Assembly (NCBI GenBank): GCA_021841985.1
Contig: JAKCCP010000133.1
Location: forward strand, 1 to 8,834
Direction of reading: 5' to 3'
Length of the DNA stretch: 8,834 nt
Origin: Pseudomonadota bacterium
GTDB taxonomy: Bacteria > Pseudomonadota > Alphaproteobacteria > Acetobacterales > Acetobacteraceae
The position numbers and the translations under genes are program-made. The notes below the pieces were generated by a model. It was not told the DNA's origin. It searched no databases and worked only from the letters and a program-made list of their open reading frames with translations. Positions 1 through 5,744 of this stretch are shown piece after piece. The stretch's first letter is position 1. The number at the start of each line of letters is the position of its first letter.

Positions 1-9
1 TTCCGATCT
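1..9. other. Possible residual sequencing adapter at the sequence end
   Basis: The first nine bases, TTCCGATCT, are identical to the 3' end of the standard Illumina adapter (which ends GCTCTTCCGATCT). The match sits exactly at the first base of the window, as expected for untrimmed adapter at a contig end. A nine-base match at a fixed position is unlikely by chance, but a genomic match cannot be excluded if the window was cut from the middle of a longer sequence. Bases 1-9 should not be trusted as genomic. Confidence 0.55.
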
Positions 10-18
10 GTCACTCAT
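1..18 (-). CDS. Start of an unidentified gene downstream of tgt (partial)
   Basis: An ATG at 18-16 overlaps the tgt stop codon (17-15) as ATGA, the same coupling arrangement seen at queA/tgt and fumarase/VOC. A purine-rich stretch (GGGAGAAAGACG) precedes the ATG and contains a GGAG that could serve as ribosome binding site. Only six codons fit in the window (MSDRSE). If bases 1-9 are adapter, only MSD is genomic. Function cannot be guessed. The call rests on the overlap geometry and the ribosome binding site alone. Confidence 0.4.
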
Positions 19-1163
19 CGTCTTTCTCCCTCGGCCCCATCTCCCTCGGCCGCATCTCCCTCGGCCCAGCCGGCGCGGATCGTATCGGCCGCCGCGCCCA
101 GCCGTCCGGCCAGGATCGCGGCCCGCAGGCTGCGCATCAGAGCCTGGTAATAGTGCAGATTATGCCAGGTGAGCAGCATCGGCCCAAGGATTTCGCCCGA
201 GCGGAAAAGATGATGCAGATAGGCCCGTGCGTGGCGCGCGCAGGCCGGGCAGGCGCAAGCGGGGTCGAGCGGGGCGGGATCGTCGGCGAAGCGGGCGTTG
301 CGCAGATTGAGGACGCCGCGCGAGGTATAGGCGCGCGCGGTGCGCCCGGCGCGGGTCGGGATCACGCAATCGAACATGTCGATCCCGCGCAGGACGGCGG
401 CGATGATGTCATCGGGCGTCCCCACCCCCATGAGGTAGCGTGGCTTTTCCGCCGGCAATAGCGGCACCGTCGCCTCCAGCACCGAAAGCATCATCGCCTG
501 CCCCTCGCCGACCGCGAGCCCGCCGACGGCGTAGCCCTCGAAGTCGATCGCCATCAGGGCCTCGCTCGCGCGGGCCCGGAGATCGGGATAGACGCCGCCC
601 TGGACGATGCCGAACAGGCCATAGCCGGGGCGGGCGGGGAAAGCGTCCCGACTGCGCTCCGCCCAGCGCAGCGAGAGCGCGAGCGAGGCCGCGGCCGCCT
701 CGTGGCTCGCCGGAAAGGCGGTGCATTCATCGAGCACCATGCTGATGGTGGCATCGAGCTTGGCCTGGATGTCGATCGCGCGCTCGGGGGTGAGGCGGTG
801 GGCGCTGCCGTCGATATGCGAGCGGAACGTGACGCCATCGGCGTCGAGCTTGCGCAATTTGGCGAGCGACATCACCTGAAACCCGCCGGAATCGGTCAGG
901 ATCGGCCCCGGCCAGTCCATCAGCCGGTGCAACCCGCCGAGGTTCGCCACCCGCTCGGCGCCGGGGCGGAGCATGAGATGATAGGTATTGGCGAGCACGA
1001 TCCCGGCGCCGGTCGCGCGCACCGCATCCGCCGTCATCGCCTTCACCGTCGCCGCCGTCCCGACCGGCATGAAGCACGGCGTCGCGATGGCGCCATGGGC
1101 GGTCGCCAGCGTCCCGGCGCGCGCCGCACCATCACGTCCGGCGAGGGTCAGGGAAAAACTCAT
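15..1163 (-). CDS. tgt: Queuine/preQ1 tRNA-guanine transglycosylase (Tgt)
   Basis: Tgt exchanges the guanine at position 34 of tRNAs with GUN anticodons for preQ1, the base-exchange step of queuosine synthesis in the cytoplasm. The 382-residue protein is close to the usual bacterial length (about 375) and carries all family hallmarks: TPCFMPVGT near residue 28, DSGGFQV at 91-97 with the general-base Asp91, DECT at 145, the LFGIVQGG segment at 183, [11 protein letters not shown] at 210, and [15 protein letters not shown] at 260 with the nucleophile expected at Asp265. The structural zinc site is complete: Cys303, Cys305, Cys308 and His334. The ATG at 1163 overlaps the queA stop (ATGA) and has no clear Shine-Dalgarno of its own, so translation is probably coupled to queA. 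The last 16 or so residues are an odd acidic repeat tail (see the repeat entry), outside the catalytic fold. Confidence 0.97.
   Translation of the reverse strand: MSFSLTLAGRDGAARAGTLATAHGAIATPCFMPVGTAATVKAMTADAVRATGAGIVLANTYHLMLRPGAERVANLGGLHRLMDWPGPILTDSGGFQVMSLAKLRKLDADGVTFRSHIDGSAHRLTPERAIDIQAKLDATISMVLDECTAFPASHEAAAASLALSLRWAERSRDAFPARPGYGLFGIVQGGVYPDLRARASEALMAIDFEGYAVGGLAVGEGQAMMLSVLEATVPLLPAEKPRYLMGVGTPDDIIAAVLRGIDMFDCVIPTRAGRTARAYTSRGVLNLRNARFADDPAPLDPACACPACARHARAYLHHLFRSGEILGPMLLTWHNLHYYQALMRSLRAAILAGRLGAAADTIRAGWAEGDAAEGDGAEGERR
25..69 (-). repeat. Three 15-base tandem repeats in the 3' end of tgt
   Basis: On the plus strand, units TCTCCCTCGGCC plus three variable bases lie at 25-39, 40-54 and 55-69. 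The first 12 bases are identical in all three copies, and the first two copies differ at a single base. Because the unit is five codons long, the repeat stays in frame and gives an Ala-Glu-Gly-Asp/Glu rich tail ([14 protein letters not shown], about residues 367-380). It looks like a recent slippage-type expansion of the extreme C-terminus of Tgt, beyond the conserved fold. Confidence 0.9.
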
Positions 1164-2191
1164 GCGCGCGTGAGGAGAGAGGCATCGCCGTAGGAATAGA
1201 AGCGATAGCCCGCGGCGATGGCATGGGCGTAGGCTTCGCGCATCCGCGGGAGACCCGAAAACGCCGCGACCAGCATGAACAGCGTCGAGCGCGGCAGGTG
1301 GAAATTGGTGAGCAAGAGATCGGCGGTGCGAAAGACGTGGCCGGGGCGGAGGAAAATATCGGTCTCGCCGGCAAAGGGCCGGATCTCGCCGGTCTCGTCC
1401 ACCGCCGCCTCCAGGAGTCTCAGCGTCGTCGTGCCGATGGCGAGAAGGCGCCCGCCGCGCGCCCGCGCCGCATTGATCGCCGCCGCCGCCGCGAGGCTGA
1501 TCTCCCCGCGCTCGGCGTGCAGGTGATGGCGCGCGAGATCGGCGCCGCGGAGCGGCAGAAACGTCCCCGCCCCGACATGAAGGGTGATGGTGACGCGCGC
1601 AACCCCGCGCGCCGCGATCGCCGCGAGCAAATCCGGCGTGAAATGCAGCCCCGCCGTCGGCGCCGCGACGGCGCCCTCGCGGGCGGCGAAAATCGTCTGA
1701 TAGTCGCTCGCATCTTCCCGGCTCGGCCCGTCGGGGCGGGCGATATAGGGCGGCAGGGCGAGGGCGCCGGCGGAACGGAGCGCGGCCGCGAACGCCTCGC
1801 CGTCGCGATCGAAACGCAGAACGACCCCGCCATCGGGATTGCGCGCCATCACCTCGGCGCTCATCCCGCCCTCAGAGAGAAGACGATCCCCGCTGCGGAG
1901 CCGGCGCGCGTTCCGCGCCAGCGCGTGCCACGTGCCGTCGGGCAAGGGCCGGTCGAGGGTGATGCCGATCCGTGCCGCCCCACGCCGCATCGCCAATCGC
2001 GCCGGAATGACGCGGGTGTCGTTCGCGACCATCACGTCGCCGGGGGCGAGCAGCGCCGGCAGATCGCGCATGACGAGATCGGCGCGGCCCTCGGGCGCGA
2101 CATGCAGGAGGCGCGCCGCATCGCGCGGCCGCGCCGGGTGCTGCGCGATCCGCCCGGGCGGCAGGTCGAAATCGAAATCCCCCTCGTTCAC
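1160..2191 (-). CDS. queA: S-adenosylmethionine:tRNA ribosyltransferase-isomerase (QueA)
   Basis: QueA transfers and isomerises the ribosyl moiety of SAM onto preQ1-modified tRNA to give epoxyqueuosine, the step after Tgt. The 343-residue protein matches the family throughout: an N-terminal [15 protein letters not shown] segment, [10 protein letters not shown] at 57-66, YQTIFA at 164-169, [13 protein letters not shown] at 173-185, [10 protein letters not shown] at 204, GTTTLRLLE at 253-261 (many homologues read GTTSVRTLE here), [10 protein letters not shown] at 295-304 and [10 protein letters not shown] at 328-337. The start is a GTG at 2191, three bases after the VOC stop. It fits the family N-terminus, and no good ribosome binding site precedes it, which suggests coupling to the upstream gene. 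The stop overlaps the tgt ATG. The queA-tgt pairing is a widespread arrangement and supports both calls. Confidence 0.97.
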   Translation of the reverse strand: MNEGDFDFDLPPGRIAQHPARPRDAARLLHVAPEGRADLVMRDLPALLAPGDVMVANDTRVIPARLAMRRGAARIGITLDRPLPDGTWHALARNARRLRSGDRLLSEGGMSAEVMARNPDGGVVLRFDRDGEAFAAALRSAGALALPPYIARPDGPSREDASDYQTIFAAREGAVAAPTAGLHFTPDLLAAIAARGVARVTITLHVGAGTFLPLRGADLARHHLHAERGEISLAAAAAINAARARGGRLLAIGTTTLRLLEAAVDETGEIRPFAGETDIFLRPGHVFRTADLLLTNFHLPRSTLFMLVAAFSGLPRMREAYAHAIAAGYRFYSYGDASLLTRA

Positions 2192-2194
2192 CGG

Positions 2195-2593
2195 TCAGTC
2201 GGGCAGATAGCTCGCGATCTCGACGAGATTGCCATCCGGGTCGCGGCAATAGACCGACATCATCGGCCCGAGCGCGCCGGTGCGGGCAACCGGCCCCGCC
2301 TCGACCGCGACCCCATGGGCGAGAAGATGGGAGACGGCATCGGCGGGGCTGACCGCGGTGATCAGGCAGAGATCGGCGCTGCCCGGCACGGCTTGCGCCG
2401 CGCGTGGCGAGAATTCGCGCCCCTCCTGATGGAGATTGAGCTTTTGCCCGCCGAATTTGAGCGCCGTGCGCTGCTCGGCGCCGAACTCTTCGCGCTCCAT
2501 GCCGAGCACGCGCTGATACCAGGCGGCGGTGGCGTCGAGATCGCGGCAGGTGAGCACGAGATGATCGAGACGATCGACGGTAAAACGCATCAT
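2195..2593 (-). CDS. Small VOC-superfamily protein resembling GLOD5
   Basis: This 132-residue protein is a single glyoxalase/bleomycin-resistance (VOC) fold with two beta-alpha-beta-beta-beta modules. Likely metal ligands are His11 (in LDHLVLT), His55 (in KLNLHQ) and Glu125 (in NLVEIASY). At the third module position the sequence reads SADLCLIT, with no histidine. The segments [32 protein letters not shown] and [15 protein letters not shown] closely recall the uncharacterised glyoxalase-domain protein 5 (GLOD5) group, from memory of that family rather than a search. The substrate is unknown, and lactoylglutathione lyase activity should not be assumed. The first ATG (2593) overlaps the fumarase stop as ATGA. 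A second ATG follows at once (2590). The stop lies three bases before queA. Confidence 0.9.
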   Translation of the reverse strand: MMRFTVDRLDHLVLTCRDLDATAAWYQRVLGMEREEFGAEQRTALKFGGQKLNLHQEGREFSPRAAQAVPGSADLCLITAVSPADAVSHLLAHGVAVEAGPVARTGALGPMMSVYCRDPDGNLVEIASYLPD

Positions 2594-4251
2594 TCGAGCC
2601 CATCGAAGAAATCATTGCCCTTGTCGTCGATGACGATGAAGGCCGGGAAATTCTCGACCTCGATGCGCCAGATCGCCTCCATCCCGAGTTCGGGATATTC
2701 GAGAACCTCGACCTTCTTGATGTTTTCCTCGGCGAGAATGGCGGCGGGGCCGCCGATGCTGCCGAGATAGAAGCCGCCATGGGCCTTGCACGCCTCGCGC
2801 ACGGCGCGCGAGCGGTTGCCCTTGGCGAGCATCACCAGCGAGCCGCCTGCTTTCTGGAACGCGGCGACGTAGCTGTCCATCCGCCCCGCCGTGGTCGGGC
2901 CGAAGGCGCCGGTCGCGTAGCCCTCGGGGGTCTTCGCCGGGCCGGCGTAATAGACCGGATGGTTCTTGAAATAATCAGGCAGCGCCTCGCCGCGCTCGAG
3001 CCGCTCCATGAGCTTGGCATGGGCGATGTCGCGCGCGACGATCAGCGTCCCGGTGAGCGCGAGACGGGTCTTGATCGGATGGCGCGAGAGGGTGCGCCGG
3101 ATCTCCGCCATCTTCTGGTCGAGATCGATCCTCACCACCTCGCCGCCGAGGTCTTTCTCCGTGATCTCGGGCAGATACTGCGCCGGATCGGTTTCCAATT
3201 GTTCGAGGAACACGCCGTCCGGGGTGATCTTGGCGAGGATCTGGCGGTCGGCGCTGCACGAGACGCCGATCCCGATCGGGAGCGAGGCGCCATGGCGCGG
3301 CAAGCGGATGACGCGGACGTCGTGGCAGAAATACTTGCCGCCGAACTGCGCGCCGATACCGATCCGGCGCGACAGATCGAGGATCTTCCGCTCCCACTCA
3401 AGATCGCGGAAGGCGTGGCCGGAGCGATCGCCGGCGACCGGCAGCCCGTCGAGATAGCGCGTCGAGGCAAGCTTCACGGTTTTCAGCGTCATCTCGGCGC
3501 TGGTGCCGCCGATCACCACCGAAAGATGATAGGGCGGACAGGCGGAGGTGCCGAGGGTTTTCATTTTCGCCTCGATGAAGCCAAGCAGCTTCTCGGGCGT
3601 CAGCACGGCGCGGGATTCCTGATAGAGAAACGTCTTGTTCGCCGAGCCGCCGCCCTTGGCGATGAACTGGAAATGAAATTCCTCGGCATGCGCCTCGCCG
3701 GGGGCGGCGAGGATGTCGAACTGCACGGGGAGGTTGTTTCCGGTATTGACCTCCTCGAACATCGAAAGCGGCGCCATCTGCGAATAGCGGAGATTGGTCT
3801 CGGTGTAGGTGCGATGGACGCCGAGGGCGAGCGCCTCCTCCTCGTCGCCATCCACCCAGACGCGCTGGCCCTTTTTGCCGAAGACGATGGCGGTGCCGGT
3901 ATCCTGGCACATCGGCAAAATCCCGCGGCCGGAGATGGCGGCGTTTTTCAGGAACTGGAGGGCGACGAAGCGGTCATTCGCCGACGCCTCGGGGTCGTCG
4001 AGGATCGCGCGCAATTGCTTGAGATGGCCGGGGCGGAGCAGATGCGAGACGTCGTGAAACGCCTGAAAGGCAAGCTCGCTCAACGCCTCGGGGGTGATGC
4101 GGAGGATACCGCGCCCGGCGCAGCGCTCAGCGCTCACCCCGGCGATCGCGAGGCGCTTCCAAGGCACCTCGCCATCGGCGAGGGGAAACATCGGCGAATA
4201 GAGGAATTCCGTCGGCCGCGCGGCGGGTTTGACGGCTTGGGTATCCATCAT
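2590..4251 (-). CDS. Class I [4Fe-4S] fumarate hydratase
   Basis: The enzyme interconverts fumarate and malate in the TCA cycle. The 553-residue chain is the single-polypeptide class I form, with an alpha domain first and the beta (swivelling) domain last, about the length of E. coli FumA/FumB. Three cysteines sit where the iron-sulfur cluster ligands are expected: Cys115 ([10 protein letters not shown]), Cys238 (GTSACPPYH) and Cys332 (GVSCSADR). Other hallmarks are [13 protein letters not shown] at 199, [16 protein letters not shown] at 248, [22 protein letters not shown] at 301 (a hallmark block), [13 protein letters not shown] near 450 and MLAKGNRS at 474. A cluster of this type is oxygen-sensitive by family knowledge, unlike class II FumC. 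Two consecutive ATGs (4251 and 4248) follow AGGAG at 4260-4256. Spacing is 4 bases to the first and 7 to the second, so 4248 may be the true start. The gene begins one base after the sspB stop. The frame stays open up to 4680, but that stretch overlaps sspB in another frame and is not fumarase. Confidence 0.96.
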   Translation of the reverse strand: MMDTQAVKPAARPTEFLYSPMFPLADGEVPWKRLAIAGVSAERCAGRGILRITPEALSELAFQAFHDVSHLLRPGHLKQLRAILDDPEASANDRFVALQFLKNAAISGRGILPMCQDTGTAIVFGKKGQRVWVDGDEEEALALGVHRTYTETNLRYSQMAPLSMFEEVNTGNNLPVQFDILAAPGEAHAEEFHFQFIAKGGGSANKTFLYQESRAVLTPEKLLGFIEAKMKTLGTSACPPYHLSVVIGGTSAEMTLKTVKLASTRYLDGLPVAGDRSGHAFRDLEWERKILDLSRRIGIGAQFGGKYFCHDVRVIRLPRHGASLPIGIGVSCSADRQILAKITPDGVFLEQLETDPAQYLPEITEKDLGGEVVRIDLDQKMAEIRRTLSRHPIKTRLALTGTLIVARDIAHAKLMERLERGEALPDYFKNHPVYYAGPAKTPEGYATGAFGPTTAGRMDSYVAAFQKAGGSLVMLAKGNRSRAVREACKAHGGFYLGSIGGPAAILAEENIKKVEVLEYPELGMEAIWRIEVENFPAFIVIDDKGNDFFDGLE

Positions 4252-4252
4252 C

Positions 4253-4834
4253 TCACTCCTTTCCACCAGACGGCGGGCGCTTGCGGAACGCCGCGAGCTG
4301 CACCACCTGCGGCGTCTCCGGCGGCGGCGTCTCGTCCGCTCCCGTCTCGCTCTCCGCCGCGTCCGCCTCGGCGATGACGTCCGCCGGCGCCGTCTCGGCG
4401 GGCGCCTCGGGGACACGGAATTGCAGGCCGAACTGCACCGCGGGATCGGCAAAGGCGCTGATCGCGGCGAGCGGGACGGTGATCTTGTTCGGCACGCCGC
4501 CGAACGAGAGCCCGACGCTGAACCGCGCGCGGGCACGATCGAACGCCAGATCCCAGAATTGATGCTGGAGCACGATGGTGATCTCGCGCGGGTATTGCGC
4601 GCGGAGCCGGGCCGGCATCTCCACCCCCTTCTGGTCGGTGCGGAAGGTGATGAAAAAGTGATGCGCGCCCGGCAAGCCATAGCGCTCGGCGTGCTCGAGG
4701 GCGCGCGCCACCACCTCGCGGAGCGCCGCTTCCGCCCAGAGATCGTAGGGCAGCAGGCTTTCCGGCGGCGTCGTCCCTGGGTCGTCGGTGTCGCTATCGT
4801 CTTCCATCATGCCCTCGTCCATCGCCGTTCCCAT
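4253..4834 (-). CDS. sspB: SspB-like ClpXP protease specificity adaptor
   Basis: SspB adaptors bind substrates such as ssrA-tagged proteins and tether them to ClpX for degradation. Counting from the ATG at 4834 (193 residues), the conserved core runs from LLPYDLW (27-33) to about residue 141. It includes [14 protein letters not shown] (53-66), [16 protein letters not shown] (81-96) and [18 protein letters not shown] (105-122), ending with PAVQFGLQF, the alphaproteobacterial SspB pattern. Residues 142-176 are an acidic, Pro/Ala-rich, probably disordered linker. The C-terminus [11 protein letters not shown] (177-187) resembles the short ClpX-binding tail of the family. The start is uncertain. 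Further ATGs at 4822, 4810 and 4807 are possible, and GAGG upstream of the last pair slightly favours 4807. An upstream TTG at 4876 is unlikely. The stop is one base before fumarase and the end of this gene carries the fumarase ribosome binding site. Confidence 0.92.
   Translation of the reverse strand: MGTAMDEGMMEDDSDTDDPGTTPPESLLPYDLWAEAALREVVARALEHAERYGLPGAHHFFITFRTDQKGVEMPARLRAQYPREITIVLQHQFWDLAFDRARARFSVGLSFGGVPNKITVPLAAISAFADPAVQFGLQFRVPEAPAETAPADVIAEADAAESETGADETPPPETPQVVQLAAFRKRPPSGGKE
4256..4260 (-). promoter_or_regulatory. Ribosome binding site for fumarase inside the sspB 3' end
   Basis: AGGAG on the minus strand is followed by TGAG and then ATGATG. The motif is formed by the final codons of sspB (AAG GAG TGA). 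It is one of the clearest Shine-Dalgarno sequences in the minus-strand cluster and bears on the choice between the two tandem fumarase start codons: 4 bases to the ATG at 4251, 7 bases to that at 4248. Confidence 0.75.
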
Positions 4835-4895
4835 AGCGCGCCCACGCCGGAGAGGCAAAGCGCGGCGCGGCGCCAAGCGGTCACAACACCGGGAA
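4835..4895 (-). other. 61-base gap between the transporter gene and sspB
   Basis: This is the only gap of more than three bases inside the minus-strand gene series, so it is the natural place for an internal promoter or partial terminator. I see a short GC-only inverted repeat (GGCGC-G-GCGCC around 4863-4873) with no T-run, so not a convincing intrinsic terminator. I see no credible -35/-10 pair. sspB may therefore be read through from dsbD and the transporter gene, or from a promoter I cannot recognise. Confidence 0.4.
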
Positions 4896-5744
4896 TCAAA
4901 ACACGCGCAGAACCACCGTGCCGCCGAGGATGAGCGCGCCCGCGGCCAAACGCGACGGGCCGAGCCGCTCGCCGACCACCAGCCACGCGAGCCCCATGCC
5001 GAACAGGATCGCGGTCTCGCGCAAGGCGGCGATGGCGGCGATCGGGGCGCGGGTCATCGCCCAGAGCGCGAGCCCGTAGGAGCCGATGCTGCTCGCCGCC
5101 GCGATCACGCCGATCGCCCAGCGCCGGAGCGGCAGCGCCGCCAGCGCGCGCCCGCGCCAGAGCGCCGTCCCGCCCAGAAACAGGCTGCCGGTCGCGAGAA
5201 ACATCACCAGCGTATAAGCGAAGGGCGCGCCGGACAGCCGCGCCCCGATTCCGTCATTGAGCGTATAGGCGGCGATGACGGCGATATTGAGAAGCGCGAA
5301 CAGGCTGGCCCGGCCATGCGGCGCGGCGCCACGGGTCAGCGCCAAGCTGAGCACGCCAAGCGAGATCAGCGCGACCCCGAGCCAGCGCGCCGGCGCCAAG
5401 GCCTCGCCCCAGACCAGCCCGAGCAACGCCAGCACGAGCGGCGGCAGCCCACGCATCAGGGGATAGAGATGCGCCATCTCGCCGGTCTGATAGGCCTTCA
5501 TCAGCAGGAAGAAATAGGCGATGTGCAAAACGGTCGAAAGCGCGAGAGCGGGATAGCTCGCCGGGCTCGGCGGGCGCAGGAACGGCAGCAAGGCGAGCGC
5601 CAGCACAACCCCGCCGGCCAGCAGCAGCGCGGTTTCGAGGGCTTTATCCGCCCCCGCCTTGAGCGCGACATTCCAGCCCGCATGCAGCAACGCGCCGCCG
5701 AGAACCGCCGCCATGACATCGAGCGGCAGCCCGCCGGTCGGCAC
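4896..5744 (-). CDS. EamA/DMT-family membrane transporter
   Basis: The 282-residue product is almost entirely hydrophobic, with about ten membrane segments (roughly residues 9-27, 36-56, 64-82, 98-113, 119-136, 146-163, 175-193, 208-228, 235-257 and 264-281). It has the two-fold repeat of the drug/metabolite transporter superfamily: each half closes with a conserved Gly-Glu element (VWGE at 111-114 and VVGER at 256-260) before its last helix. HAGWN (21-25) and AHLYPLMRG (91-99) are typical of one EamA subgroup. It should sit in the inner membrane, but the substrate cannot be told from sequence. The annotated start is a GTG at 5744 directly abutting the dsbD stop (TGAGTG, zero spacing). An ATG at codon 11 (5714) would still leave the first helix nearly whole and is a possible alternative. 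Confidence 0.9.
   Translation of the reverse strand: MPTGGLPLDVMAAVLGGALLHAGWNVALKAGADKALETALLLAGGVVLALALLPFLRPPSPASYPALALSTVLHIAYFFLLMKAYQTGEMAHLYPLMRGLPPLVLALLGLVWGEALAPARWLGVALISLGVLSLALTRGAAPHGRASLFALLNIAVIAAYTLNDGIGARLSGAPFAYTLVMFLATGSLFLGGTALWRGRALAALPLRRWAIGVIAAASSIGSYGLALWAMTRAPIAAIAALRETAILFGMGLAWLVVGERLGPSRLAAGALILGGTVVLRVF

Noticed and set aside
153..1193. Plus-strand frames opposite tgt (153-461, 440-745, 702-1193)
   Set aside because: Antisense shadows of a complete tgt gene, with no motifs of their own.
1223..2770. 515-codon plus-strand open frame opposite queA and VOC
   Set aside because: Antisense to two genes with complete family motifs. Its translation is low-complexity Arg/Gly/Ala/Asp/His-rich with no domain. 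Long shadow frames are expected in GC-rich DNA.
2779..4377. 532-codon plus-strand open frame opposite fumarase
   Set aside because: Same reasoning: it mirrors the codon structure of fumarase and shows no recognisable motif or ribosome binding site.
4252..4680. N-terminal extension of the fumarase frame to 696 residues
   Set aside because: It overlaps sspB in another frame, is an Arg/Ser/Pro low-complexity translation, and the AGGAG-ATGATG site marks the real start.
4835..4876. TTG start at 4876 giving a 207-residue SspB
   Set aside because: The added residues are Arg-rich and unlike SspB N-termini. ATG codons lie further in and closer to the conserved core.
4835..4895. Intrinsic terminator between the transporter gene and sspB
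   Set aside because: Only a short GC-rich inverted repeat without a following T-run, not distinguishable from background in this composition.
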